Source: Streptomyces sp. SAI-135
Lineage (GTDB): Bacteria; Actinomycetota; Actinomycetes; Streptomycetales; Streptomycetaceae
DNA length: 64,000 nt
Assembly: GCF_029893805.1 (NCBI RefSeq)
Contig: NZ_JARXYP010000002.1
Coordinates: 4,278,001 to 4,342,000, forward strand
Direction of reading: 5' to 3'
Positions within the stretch are counted from its first letter, which is position 1, and each line of letters begins with the position of its first letter. Shown here one piece after another: positions 7,853 through 15,866 of this stretch. Position numbers and translations under genes: made by a program. The notes under the pieces are model-generated. The model did not search any database and was not told where the DNA came from. It was given only the letters and a program-made list of their open reading frames with translations.

Positions 7853-8728
7853 TCAGCCAAGCGCAGCGGGACCGTGCTTCTCCAGCACGGTCCGTGTCTG
7901 TTCCTCGTCGAGCTGGTACACCGTCTCGTGCGCCCGCGGGTCCCGTGCATGGAAGGTGTGGAACATCGGGCTCGCCGGTCCGCCCAGTTCCACCAGCGAG
8001 GCCGAGGCCCCGCGCACCGCCCGCTCCGTGCCGTACGGCGTCGTCAGGTCGATTCGGTTGACCACCCCCGGCGTGACCCACACCGGCACCGCCCCCAGCA
8101 TCCCGAAGAGCTGGCAATGGAAGTGCCCGGTCAGCAGGACCCGTACGTCACTGCCCTGGATCACGGACGCCAGCTCCTCGGGGTTGAGCAGCCCGAAGAC
8201 CGGCTGGCTGGCGGACAGGCCGAGGCTGAGGGGCGGATGGTGGAAGGCGAGGACGGTTCCCCGCTCGGCCGAGGCGCTCAACACACCTCGCAGCCAGTCC
8301 AGTTGGGCCTCGCTGATACGGCCGTAGACCTTTCCCGGCACCAGCGAGTCGAGCGTGACGAACCGGTACCCGTCGACCGTGCTCACCGCGGCCCGTTCGC
8401 TCGCCTCGGTCCGCAGCACAGCGTCCGGCCGGTCGTGCCCGCTGCCCAGCACCTTGCCGAAGGCTTCGCGCTCGTCGTGGTTGCCGGTGGTGCAGAAGAC
8501 GGGAGCGTCCAGCGGCCGGGCGAACTCACCGACGAGCCGCCGTACCTCCGCATACGCCTCCACCGCCCCGTCGTCGGCGATGTCCCCGGTGACGACGACC
8601 GCGTCGACGTCCCGCAGATGCCGCAGTTCGGCGAGCATCAGCCGCAGCGAGTCGGTGGCGTTGACGCCGCTCTTGTTCGGGGCGTCGGTCCGCTCTATGT
8701 GGGTGTCCGAGAGATGGAGGATTCTCAT
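7853..8728 (-). CDS. Metallophosphoesterase (CpdA-like)
   Basis: A 291-residue phosphoesterase starting 'MRILHLSDTHIE', with the full metal-site set: DTH at residues 8-10, 'VVTGDIADDG' near 47, 'CTTGNHDERE' near 78, and 'LLTGHFHCQLFG' near 205. This matches class III cyclic-nucleotide or CpdA-like calcineurin phosphoesterases that act on cAMP or phosphodiesters. The true substrate is not determinable. It follows the flavoprotein gene by 28 bp and probably shares its transcript. Confidence 0.9.
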   Translation of the reverse strand: MRILHLSDTHIERTDAPNKSGVNATDSLRLMLAELRHLRDVDAVVVTGDIADDGAVEAYAEVRRLVGEFARPLDAPVFCTTGNHDEREAFGKVLGSGHDRPDAVLRTEASERAAVSTVDGYRFVTLDSLVPGKVYGRISEAQLDWLRGVLSASAERGTVLAFHHPPLSLGLSASQPVFGLLNPEELASVIQGSDVRVLLTGHFHCQLFGMLGAVPVWVTPGVVNRIDLTTPYGTERAVRGASASLVELGGPASPMFHTFHARDPRAHETVYQLDEEQTRTVLEKHGPAALG

Positions 8729-8756
8729 CTCCCGGACGCTACCCCTGGGTTGGAGC

Positions 8757-9878
8757 TCAGCTGAGGGTCTTCAGCGCGGAGGCGTCGTAGGGCTGGAGTT
8801 CGTCGAAGCGGCCCGCCAGCACCTTCTTGGCCCACTCGGGGTCCTGGAGCAGCGCGCGCCCGACGGCGACCAGGTCGTACTCCTCGCGCTCCAGGGCGTC
8901 CAGCAGGTCGTCGATGCCCTTGACCGGGGAGCCCTCGCCCATGAAGCCCTTGATGAAGTCGCCGTCGAGACCGACCGAGCCGACGGTGATGGTGGTCCTG
9001 CCGGTGAGCTTCTTGGTCCAGCCGGCCAGATTGAGGTCGGAGCCCTCGAACTCGGGGAGCCAGTAGCGGCGGGTGGAGGCGTGGAAGGCGTCGACACCGG
9101 CCGCGGCGAGCGGGGCGAGGATCGCCTCCAGCTCCTCCGGCGTCTCGGCGAGCCGCGCCTTGTAGGCCTCCTGCTTCCACTGCGAGTACCGGAAGATGAC
9201 CGGGAACTCGGGCGACACCGTCTCGCGTACGGCCGCCACGATCTCCGCCGCGAACTTCGTCCGGGCGACCGGGTCACCGCCGTAGGCGTCGGTGCGGCGG
9301 TTGGTGCCCGCCCACAGGAACTGGTCGAGGAGGTAGCCGTGGGCGCCGTGCAGCTCCACACCGTCGAAGCCGATGCGCTCGGCGGCGGCCGCGGCCTCGG
9401 CGAAGGCGCCGATCACGTCGTCCAGGTCGCGCTGGGTCATCGCCTTGCCGGTGGGCTCGTCGGCGCCGATCCGCAGGCCGGAGGGGCCGACGGCGGGGGC
9501 GTCGGCGTAGGGCGGCTGCCCCTGCTCGCGCACCATGCCGATGTGCCACAGCTGCGGCACGATGGTGCCGCCCGCCGCGTGCACCTGCTCGGCGACCCTC
9601 GCCCAGCCCGCGAGCTGCTCCTCGCCGTGGAAGCGCGGGATGCTGTCGCTCTGCCCGGCCGACTCGTGGCCGACGTACGTCCCCTCGGTGACGATCAGAC
9701 CGACTCCGGCGGCCGCGCGGCGGGAGTAGTACGACGCCACGTTCTCGCCGGGGATGCCGCCCGGGGAGAACGCTCGGGTCATGGGCGCCATCGCGATGCG
9801 GTTGGGGACGGTGAGGCCGTTGATGTGCGCCGGGCGGGAGAGGATCTCGGCGGCGCGGGAGGGGGCGGAGGCGGTCAC
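8757..9878 (-). CDS. Old yellow enzyme family NADH:flavin oxidoreductase
   Basis: A 373-residue FMN-dependent TIM barrel starting at GTG 9878. The family motifs are 'NRIAMAPMTRAFSPGG' (about 26-41), 'PQLWHIGMV', 'GFDGVELHGAHGYLLDQFLW' near 170 with the substrate-binding His, 'RTDAYGG', and 'AVGRALLQDPEWAKKV' near 340. It probably reduces activated alkenes with NAD(P)H. It is the first gene of an apparent two-gene unit with the downstream phosphoesterase. Confidence 0.92.
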   Translation of the reverse strand: MTASAPSRAAEILSRPAHINGLTVPNRIAMAPMTRAFSPGGIPGENVASYYSRRAAAGVGLIVTEGTYVGHESAGQSDSIPRFHGEEQLAGWARVAEQVHAAGGTIVPQLWHIGMVREQGQPPYADAPAVGPSGLRIGADEPTGKAMTQRDLDDVIGAFAEAAAAAERIGFDGVELHGAHGYLLDQFLWAGTNRRTDAYGGDPVARTKFAAEIVAAVRETVSPEFPVIFRYSQWKQEAYKARLAETPEELEAILAPLAAAGVDAFHASTRRYWLPEFEGSDLNLAGWTKKLTGRTTITVGSVGLDGDFIKGFMGEGSPVKGIDDLLDALEREEYDLVAVGRALLQDPEWAKKVLAGRFDELQPYDASALKTLS

Positions 9879-10240
9879 GTGGGGATACTCCTCGGTATGT
9901 GCATGCGCATGGACACTACCCAGGTGCCAACCACCCCGTGCGCCTCAGGATTTCCGCCCGCGCTGTGACTCCGGCCACGCATGGAAGAAGCCCGCCCCGC
10001 GAGTGCGGGACGGGCTTCGTCTTGAGCGCTGGGCAGGCCTTGCACCTGCATTTCCCCGCAGGAAGCGGGGCGTCTTTCCTTGGACCACCAACGCGTAGTC
10101 GACCGACGGGAGTTCACGTCGAGCGGCTCGTGATCAAGCATAGCGCAGGAAAAGACCGGAGGCGGCCACCCCCTGTTCCCAGGAGGGGCCGCCCCGGCAA
10201 GGACGTTGATCGACCGTCAGGCCTCGCGGCCCGGGGGCGA
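9879..10240. other. Intergenic region between OYE start and groEL2 end
   Basis: No gene is supported here. It holds the OYE promoter area, then three hairpins: a 13-bp near-perfect stem at 9988-10017 (AAGCCCGCCCCGC against GCGGGACGGGCTT, one wobble), a small CCCCGC/GCGGGG stem near 10055-10073, and the likely groEL2 terminator at 10161-10193. Confidence 0.6.
10161..10193 (-). terminator. Probable groEL2 terminator
   Basis: GGCGGCCACCCC (10161-10172) pairs with GGGGCCGCC (10185-10193), giving 7 plus 4 base pairs around a one-base bulge. It lies 48 bp beyond the groEL2 stop. Confidence 0.55.
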
Positions 10241-11863
10241 TCAGAAGTCCATGTCACCGCCCGGCATGCCGCCACCGGCGGGCGCGGCGGCCTTCTCCGG
10301 CTTGTCGGCGATGACGGCCTCGGTGGTGAGGAACAGCGCGGCGATGGAGGCGGCGTTCTGCAGGGCGGAACGGGTCACCTTCGCCGGGTCGATGATGCCC
10401 TCGGCGATCATGTCGACGTACTCACCGGTCGCGGCGTTCAGGCCGTGGCCGACGGGCAGGTTGCGCACCTTCTCGACGATGACGCCACCCTCGAGACCAC
10501 CGTTGACGGCGATCTGCTTGAGCGGGGCCTCCAGGGCCAGCTTCACGGCGTTGGCGCCGGTCAGCTCGTCACCCTCCAGGTCCAGCTTCTCGAAGACCGA
10601 GGAGGCCTGGATGAGGGCCACGCCACCACCGGCGACGATGCCCTCCTCGACGGCCGCCTTCGCGTTGCGAACGGCGTCCTCGATGCGGTGCTTGCGCTCC
10701 TTGAGCTCGACCTCGGTCGCGGCACCGGCCTTGATGACGGCGACGCCACCGGCGAGCTTGGCCAGGCGCTCCTGGAGCTTCTCGCGGTCGTAGTCCGAGT
10801 CGCTGTTCTCGATCTCGGCGCGGATCTGGTTCACCCGGCCGTTGACCTGGTCCGAGGAACCGGCACCGTCGACGATGGTGGTCTCGTCCTTGGTGATGAC
10901 GACCTTGCGGGCGCGGCCCAGGAGGTCCAGGGTCGCGTTCTCCAGCTTGAGGCCGACCTCCTCGGAGATGACCTCGCCGCCCGTGAGGATGGCGATGTCG
11001 CCGAGCATGGCCTTGCGGCGGTCGCCGAAGCCCGGGGCCTTGACGGCGACGGACTTGAAGGTGCCGCGGATCTTGTTGACGACCAGGGTCGACAGGGCCT
11101 CGCCCTCGACGTCCTCGGCGATGATCAGCAGCGGCTTGCCCGACTGCATGACCTTCTCCAGGAGCGGGAGCAGGTCCTTGACGGAGCCGATCTTGGAGTT
11201 GGCGATCAGGATGTACGGGTCGTCGAGCGACGCCTCCATCCGCTCCATGTCGGTGGCGAAGTACGCCGAGATGTAGCCCTTGTCGAAGCGCATACCCTCG
11301 GTGAGCTCCAGCTCCAGACCGAAGGTCTGGGACTCCTCGACGGTGATGACGCCTTCCTTGCCGACCTTGTCCATCGCCTCGGCGATGAGCTCGCCGATCT
11401 GGGTGTCGGCGGCGGAGATGGAGGCCGTGGAGGCGATCTGCTCCTTGGTCTCGACATCCTTGGCCTGCTCGAGCAGGGCGGCGGAGACGGCCTCGACGGC
11501 CTTCTCGATACCGCGCTTGAGGGCCATGGGGTTGGCGCCGGCGGCTACGTTGCGCAGGCCTTCCTTGACCAGGGCCTGGGCGAGCACGGTCGCGGTGGTC
11601 GTACCGTCACCGGCGACGTCGTCCGTCTTCTTGGCGACTTCCTTGACCAGCTCGGCGCCGATCTTCTCGTACGGGTCCTCGAGTTCGATCTCCTTGGCGA
11701 TGGAGACACCATCGTTGGTGATCGTGGGGGCGCCCCACTTCTTCTCGAGGACGACGTTGCGGCCCTTGGGGCCGAGCGTCACCTTGACGGCGTCCGCGAG
11801 CTGGTTCATGCCGCGCTCGAGGCCGCGCCGCGCCTCCTCGTCGAACGCGATGATCTTGGCCAT
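10241..11863 (-). CDS. groEL2: Chaperonin GroEL (GroEL2-type, monocistronic)
   Basis: A 540-residue Hsp60 subunit from ATG at 11863 (MAKIIAFDEEARRGLERGMN). The ATPase signature 'DDVAGDGTTTATVLAQ' is at about 81-96 and the chaperonin signature 'AAVEEGIVAGGG' near 400. The C-terminus GGMPGGDMDF is the Gly/Met tail expected of this family. No groES is adjacent, fitting the second, stand-alone groEL of streptomycetes. Expression is very likely heat-inducible through HrcA, because a CIRCE array overlaps a sigma-70-type promoter 150 bp upstream. A shorter or longer start is unlikely since the N-terminus matches the family exactly. Confidence 0.97.
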   Translation of the reverse strand: MAKIIAFDEEARRGLERGMNQLADAVKVTLGPKGRNVVLEKKWGAPTITNDGVSIAKEIELEDPYEKIGAELVKEVAKKTDDVAGDGTTTATVLAQALVKEGLRNVAAGANPMALKRGIEKAVEAVSAALLEQAKDVETKEQIASTASISAADTQIGELIAEAMDKVGKEGVITVEESQTFGLELELTEGMRFDKGYISAYFATDMERMEASLDDPYILIANSKIGSVKDLLPLLEKVMQSGKPLLIIAEDVEGEALSTLVVNKIRGTFKSVAVKAPGFGDRRKAMLGDIAILTGGEVISEEVGLKLENATLDLLGRARKVVITKDETTIVDGAGSSDQVNGRVNQIRAEIENSDSDYDREKLQERLAKLAGGVAVIKAGAATEVELKERKHRIEDAVRNAKAAVEEGIVAGGGVALIQASSVFEKLDLEGDELTGANAVKLALEAPLKQIAVNGGLEGGVIVEKVRNLPVGHGLNAATGEYVDMIAEGIIDPAKVTRSALQNAASIAALFLTTEAVIADKPEKAAAPAGGGMPGGDMDF

Positions 11864-12007
11864 GTGAAGTGGTCCCTCCAGGACTGGGGGTGATTCCTTC
11901 GGACCGCGCCCGCGCCCGCGACGGACGGCTCGCCGGCCTGTGGATCCTTGCCCCACAAGGCCTGCGGGCCTCACCGACCCGGTCCATCTTTGTCACTCTC
12001 ACCTTCA

Positions 12008-12052
12008 GAGTGCTAACGCCAATGATTAGCACTCGGCATGGTCGAGTGCAAG
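12008..12052 (-). promoter_or_regulatory. CIRCE operator with three half-sites over the groEL2 promoter
   Basis: On the + strand TTAGCACTC (12026-12034), nine bases, then GAGTGCAAG (12044-12052) form the canonical CIRCE inverted repeat, with mismatches only in the distal arm. A third perfect half, GAGTGCTAA, lies at 12008-12016, again nine bases away, so the half-sites alternate at 18-bp intervals. On the minus strand a promoter overlaps: -35 TTGCAC (12046-12051), a 17-bp spacer, and -10 TAATCA (12023-12028). The third half-site falls on the predicted transcription start. HrcA binding is known for CIRCE; the role of the extra half is inference. Confidence 0.9.
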
Positions 12053-12097
12053 CGCCCGCCCAAGACCGGGGTGGGTTCCGTGGTCGGGCGGCTACCG

Positions 12098-12232
12098 GCC
12101 GGTGGGGGCCGATCGCGCAGTTCCCCGCGCCCCTGAGCAGGTTGCAGTGGCCCGGCGCCACGGACGATCAGGGGCCGCCGCAGGCACTCAGGGGCGCGGG
12201 GAACTGCGCAAAACGCCCGCCCCCACCGGCCT
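12098..12232. repeat. Long inverted repeat built from two copies of a Streptomyces GC-rich element
   Basis: The 23-mer at 12115-12137 (core GCAGTTCCCCGCGCCCCTGAG) is the exact reverse complement of 12187-12209. The outer flanks GGCCGGTGGGGG (12098-12109) and CCCCCACCGGCC (12221-12232) also pair. The 23-mer is the same element found singly at 20689-20723 and 27913-27947. Here it is a head-to-head pair that can form a large hairpin between groEL2 and the cold-shock gene. No coding potential was seen. Confidence 0.8.
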
Positions 12233-12250
12233 GCACCCGCACCCGCATGC

Positions 12251-12295
12251 CGAAGGGCTCGTACCCATGACTCCCCATGGGGTACGAGCCCTTCG
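12251..12295 (-). terminator. Strong hairpin downstream of the cold-shock gene
   Basis: CGAAGGGCTCGTACCC (12251-12266) and GGGTACGAGCCCTTCG (12280-12295) are perfect 16-bp arms with a 13-nt loop, 42 bp beyond the csp stop. It lacks a U-tract but is the obvious csp terminator. Confidence 0.8.
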
Positions 12296-12337
12296 AAGAA
12301 GAACGAAGAACGACGCTGTTGTTACCCGGCGCGTGCT

Positions 12338-12544
12338 TCAGCCAGTCGCGAGACGGACCATGTCCGCCTGCGGCCCCTTCTGACCCTGCGAGATCTCGAA
12401 CTCGACCCGCTGGCCCTCTTCAAGGGTGCGGTAGCCGTCCATCTGGATCGCGCTGTAGTGGACGAATACATCCGCACCACCGTCGACCGCGATGAAGCCG
12501 TACCCCTTCTCCGCGTTGAACCACTTGACGGTGCCCTGAGCCAT
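12338..12544 (-). CDS. Cold-shock protein, CspA family
   Basis: A 68-residue single-stranded nucleic-acid-binding OB fold: 'MAQGTVKWFNAEKGYGFI' includes RNP1 (KGYGFI), then 'DVFVHYSAI' (RNP2), ending 'GPQADMVRLATG'. It acts as an RNA chaperone in the cytoplasm. ATG at 12544 is chosen because it matches the family N-terminus. The usual long 5' leader of csp genes probably lies in the AT-richer upstream region. It is one of several csp paralogues expected in Streptomyces. Confidence 0.96.
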   Translation of the reverse strand: MAQGTVKWFNAEKGYGFIAVDGGADVFVHYSAIQMDGYRTLEEGQRVEFEISQGQKGPQADMVRLATG

Positions 12545-12987
12545 GCCTAACTCCCCTATTACTGGCCCTTGCACGGACCCACACTTCGTGGATCCGGGTC
12601 AGACCTCACCCCCCACATGGTTGGGGGCGTGCGCCGGAACGCGTCGACCGCGGCTGAATGTATCTGTCCAACTGCCGTCTGCAACAGGTCAATCGGACGA
12701 GAATTCTGGACGGAAGGGGTCCGGAATGTAGTGAGAATTCGCCCGAATTCGGGGCAAGTCGGGCCCCATAAAAGGAGCATAAGCCACAAAGAACCCACAC
12801 ACTTTGGCTACTTCTCGTCGCATCCGAAGTCGGAACTCATATGCGCCCGGCATGAAGGAAGCAGCAGCTTCCCCAACTGTACCGCGCTCAACCATAGAGA
12901 ATTGCCCCCTCCGCTTCTCTCACGGAGGGGGCAATCGGATGAACACTCGGTAATTGCTGTTACCGAAGGTAATGACCAGTCATACGG
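12545..12987. other. Gene-free region between csp and cysO
   Basis: About 440 bp of unusually AT-rich DNA for this window, with three GAATTC sites (near 12701, 12734 and 12743). It probably contains the csp promoter and long leader on the minus strand, and the thrC-cysO terminator at 12901-12935. Short frames here have no coding-like composition. Confidence 0.6.
12901..12935. terminator. Terminator of the thrC-cysO transcript
   Basis: ATTGCCCCCTCCG (12901-12913) and CGGAGGGGGCAAT (12923-12935) form a perfect 13-bp stem with a 9-nt loop, starting 52 bp beyond the cysO stop on the minus strand. Confidence 0.8.
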
Positions 12988-13263
12988 TCACCCGCCGGCG
13001 ACCGCCGGGATGATGGAGACACCGGCCCCGTCGGGCGTCACCGTCTCCAGTCCCTGCTCGAACCGCACATCGTCGTCGTTCACGTACACATTCACGAACC
13101 GCCGCAGCTTGCCCTGGTCGTCGAGAACACGCGCGGCGATACCGGTGTGGTTCTTCTCCAGATCGGCGATGACCTCGGCGAGGGTCCCACCCTCGGCCTG
13201 CACCTCGGCCTGACCGCCGGTGTAGGTGCGCAGGATGGTGGGGATGCGGACGTTGACGCTCAT
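12988..13263 (-). CDS. cysO: CysO-type sulfur carrier protein (ThiS/MoaD fold)
   Basis: A 91-residue ubiquitin-like protein ending in the Gly-Gly tail (IIPAVAGG) that is adenylated and converted to a thiocarboxylate. Its sequence (VRIPTILRTYTGGQ, RRFVNVYVNDDDVRF) closely resembles Mycobacterium tuberculosis CysO. That protein donates sulfur to O-phosphoserine via CysM and is then cleaved by Mec. The start ATG overlaps the thrC stop by 4 bp (ATGA at 13260-13263), so it is coupled to thrC. No cysM or mec gene is nearby. Assignment to CysO rather than MoaD rests on recalled similarity. Confidence 0.88.
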   Translation of the reverse strand: MSVNVRIPTILRTYTGGQAEVQAEGGTLAEVIADLEKNHTGIAARVLDDQGKLRRFVNVYVNDDDVRFEQGLETVTPDGAGVSIIPAVAGG

Positions 13264-14540
13264 GCGAGGCCAGCCTCTCGGAAAGAGTCCAGATTCGGAC
13301 GGATCGTGGCGGTGAGCCCGGTACCGGCCACCGCGTCCAGGGTCTTGAGACCGTCGCCGGTGTTCAGCACCACCGTGGTCTTCGTCGGGTCGAGGACGCC
13401 GTTCTCGATCAGCTTGCGCGTCACACCCACGGTCACACCACCGGCGGTCTCCGCGAAGATGCCCTCGGTCCGCGCCAGCAGCTTGATCGCGTCCACGACC
13501 TGCTCGTCGTTGACGTCCTCCACCGCACCGCCGGTGCGCCGGGCGATGTCCAGCACGTACGGACCGTCCGCCGGGTTGCCGATGGCGAGGGACTTGGCGA
13601 TGGTGTTCGGCTTCTGGGGGCGGACCACGTCGTGCCCGGCCTTGTAGGCGACGGACACCGGGCTGCACCCCTCCGCCTGCGCGCCGAAGATCTTGTACGG
13701 CTTGTCCTCGACGAGCCCCAGCTTGATCAGCTCCTGGAGGCCCTTGTCGATCTTCGTGAGCTGCGAGCCGGAGGCGATCGGCACGACCAGCTGGTCGGGC
13801 AGCTTCCAGCCGAGCTGCTCGCAGATCTCGTACGCCAGGGTCTTGGACCCCTCCGCGTAGTACGGCCGCAGGTTGACGTTGACGAAGCCCCAGCCCTCGC
13901 CGGCCGGGTCGCCGATCAGCTCGGAGCAGAAGCGGTTCACGTCGTCGTAGTTGCCCTCGATGCCGACGAGCTCACCGCCGTAGATCGCGGCCATGACGAC
14001 CTTGCCCTGCTCCAGGTCGTGCGGGATGAACACGCAGGAACGGAAGCCGGCCCGGGCCGCCGCGGCACCCACCGCACCCGCCAGGTTGCCGGTCGAGGAG
14101 CAGGAGAGGGTGGTGAAGCCGAAGGCGCGCGCCGCCTCCAGGGCCTGTGCCACCACCCGGTCCTTGAAGGAGTGCGTCGGGTTGCCGGAGTCGTCCTTGA
14201 TGTACAGGCCGCCGGTGACGCCGAGCTCGCGGGCGAGGTTGTCGGCCTTGACGAGCTGGGTCCAGCCGGGGTTGATGTTGGGCTTGTCCGCCACGTCCGC
14301 GGGGACGGGCAGCAGCGGGGCGTAGCGCCAGATGTTCGCGGGTCCCGCCTCGATCCGCTTGCGGAGCTCCTCGGTTTCGTAGGCCGAGAAGTCGTACGCG
14401 ATCTCGAGCGGGCCGAAACACTCCTCACAGGCGAAGACCGGGCCGAGCGGGACGCGGTGGCCGCATTCGCGGCAGCTCAGCGCCGCGGCGGGACCCAGGT
14501 CGACGGAGTTCGTGGTGCTTGCAACAGTCTGCGCAGCCAT
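13260..14540 (-). CDS. thrC: Threonine synthase
   Basis: A 426-residue PLP enzyme converting O-phosphohomoserine to threonine. The N-terminus carries a zinc-ribbon-like CRECG...CEECF pair (Cys 23, 26, 38, 41) as in the longer bacterial ThrC class. The PLP lysine is in 'NPTHSFKDR' (about K127) and the phosphate loop in 'SSTGNLAGAVGAAAARAG'. ATG at 14540 gives the natural N-terminus; an in-frame ATG at 14564 lies inside the riboswitch P1 stem. It is co-transcribed with cysO. The leader is a SAM-I riboswitch whose closing stem abuts the ribosome-binding region. Confidence 0.95.
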   Translation of the reverse strand: MAAQTVASTTNSVDLGPAAALSCRECGHRVPLGPVFACEECFGPLEIAYDFSAYETEELRKRIEAGPANIWRYAPLLPVPADVADKPNINPGWTQLVKADNLARELGVTGGLYIKDDSGNPTHSFKDRVVAQALEAARAFGFTTLSCSSTGNLAGAVGAAAARAGFRSCVFIPHDLEQGKVVMAAIYGGELVGIEGNYDDVNRFCSELIGDPAGEGWGFVNVNLRPYYAEGSKTLAYEICEQLGWKLPDQLVVPIASGSQLTKIDKGLQELIKLGLVEDKPYKIFGAQAEGCSPVSVAYKAGHDVVRPQKPNTIAKSLAIGNPADGPYVLDIARRTGGAVEDVNDEQVVDAIKLLARTEGIFAETAGGVTVGVTRKLIENGVLDPTKTTVVLNTGDGLKTLDAVAGTGLTATIRPNLDSFREAGLA

Positions 14541-14559
14541 GGAGGCGAGGCCCTTTCTC

Positions 14560-14714
14560 CTCATCTTCCTCACGACGCACTTCGCCGTGAGACGGATTTG
14601 GCACCTTCCCGAGTCGGGAGCCTCGCGGTGACGATCGTCATCGATCGCTACGAGAACCGACTGGAGGGTTGCCGGGGCTTCATCGGGCCGTATCCCTCTG
14701 CCCCTCTGGATGAG
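14560..14714 (-). promoter_or_regulatory. SAM-I (S-box) riboswitch upstream of thrC
   Basis: Read on the minus strand the leader has the S-box core in order. P1 5' strand is CTCATC (14709-14714), followed by CAGAGGGGCAGAGGGA, then GGCCCGATGAAGCCCCGGCA and the following ACC. Next is a long P3 (CAGTCGG with CCGACTCGG), GGTGCCAAATCC (14593-14604), P4 (CTCACG with CGTGAG) and P1 3' strand GATGAG (14560-14565). These match the SAM-I consensus rather than SAM-IV. The P1 3' strand runs straight into GGAGAAAGG, the only good Shine-Dalgarno region before ATG 14540. Control is therefore probably translational (inference). Confidence 0.88.
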
Positions 14715-14853
14715 CGGTGTGAAGTTGTGAACGGCGGGTCACCCAGGACATGCGATGGTCACCCGCGTTGTTCAAGACTGTAACCGACGACCAGGACAGT
14801 TGAGATAGTCGTCCGAACGGCGAGATGGATCACACGCAGAGGAGCCGCGCACT

Positions 14854-15798
14854 GTGCTGAACGAAGTCGAGCGCTGGCTGGCCACCCGCTCCTGGTCCGC
14901 CACCGATCGTCCACTCCACCGGATCATGGCCGCGAAGCGGAGCACGGGCCGGACCGTCAGTGTCGTCCTGCCCGCGCTCAATGAGGAGGCGACGGTCGGT
15001 GACATCGTCGCCGTCATCCGCCATGACCTCATGCAGCAGGTCCCGCTCGTCGACGAGATCGTCGTCGTCGACTCGGGATCGACCGACCGCACCTCCGAGG
15101 TCGCCGCCGCGGCCGGCGCGCGGGTCGTCCACCGTGACGACATCCTCCCGCGCATCCCGGCCGTGCCCGGCAAGGGCGAGGTCCTGTGGCGGTCCCTGCT
15201 CGTCACCACCGGGGACATCGTCTGCTTCATAGACGCAGACCTGCAGGAGTTCTCCTCGGACTTCGTCTCCGGGATCGTCGGCCCGCTGCTCACCGACCCC
15301 GGCGTCGACCTGGTCAAGGGCATGTACGACCGTCCGCTGGGTGGCGCGGCCGGACAGGGCGGCCGGGTCACCGAGCTCATGGCCCGCCCGCTGCTCAACA
15401 TGCACTGGCCGCAGCTCGCCGGTTTCGTGCAGCCGCTGGGCGGCGAGTACGCGGCCCGGCGCTCGCTGCTGGAGCAGCTTCCGTTCCCCGTGGGCTACGG
15501 CGTCGAGCTGGGCATGCTGGTCGACGCCCTGCACCTGGTGGGCCTGGACGCCCTCGCCCAGGTGGACATCGGGGTGCGCAAGCACCGCCATCAGGACGGG
15601 CAGGCCCTGGGCCGGATGTCCGCCGCGATCTACCGCACCGCCCAGCTCCGGCTGGCCCGCGGCCACATGATCCGCCCCTCCCTCACCCAGTTCGAGCGGG
15701 GCCGGGGCGGTTTCGAGCCGCGGACGTACTCCGTGGACACGGAGGAGCGCCCACCGATGACGGAAATCCCCGAGTACATGAAAAGAAGGGCAGCGTAG
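14854..15798 (+). CDS. gpgS: Glucosyl-3-phosphoglycerate synthase
   Basis: A 314-residue GT-A glycosyltransferase (GT81) from GTG at 14854. It transfers glucose from an NDP-sugar to 3-phosphoglycerate, the first step to glucosylglycerate. Visible motifs are 'VSVVLPALNEEATVGDIV' (about 36), 'EIVVVDSGSTDRTSEVAA', metal-binding 'CFIDADLQEFSSDFV' (DAD, about 129), 'HWPQLAGFVQPLGGEYAARR' and 'GYGVELGMLVDAL'. The neighbours otsA and otsB make a compatible-solute cluster. No phosphatase of the gpgP type is adjacent. Confidence 0.9.
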   Translation: MLNEVERWLATRSWSATDRPLHRIMAAKRSTGRTVSVVLPALNEEATVGDIVAVIRHDLMQQVPLVDEIVVVDSGSTDRTSEVAAAAGARVVHRDDILPRIPAVPGKGEVLWRSLLVTTGDIVCFIDADLQEFSSDFVSGIVGPLLTDPGVDLVKGMYDRPLGGAAGQGGRVTELMARPLLNMHWPQLAGFVQPLGGEYAARRSLLEQLPFPVGYGVELGMLVDALHLVGLDALAQVDIGVRKHRHQDGQALGRMSAAIYRTAQLRLARGHMIRPSLTQFERGRGGFEPRTYSVDTEERPPMTEIPEYMKRRAA

Positions 15799-15866
15799 GT
15801 CCGGCCGCCGACCCTGCGTCCCAAGGGAACGTTTGAGCGGTTGCACCCCGGGCTAGATGTCGAGGC

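Noticed and set aside
9899..11893. 664-residue open frame opposite groEL2
   Set aside because: It is antisense to a certain groEL2 gene, is rich in Gly/Asp/Leu/Val by GC composition, and has no family motif; a typical high-GC shadow frame.
12559..12900. Small ORFs on both strands in the csp-cysO gap
   Set aside because: They lack coding-type third-position GC bias and ribosome-binding sites; leader or intergenic DNA is more likely.
14560..14714. SAM-IV riboswitch instead of SAM-I
   Set aside because: The AGAGGGGcAGAGGGA, GGCCC-GATGAAGCC and GGTGCCAAATCC blocks and the P4 position fit SAM-I better; a covariance model would decide.
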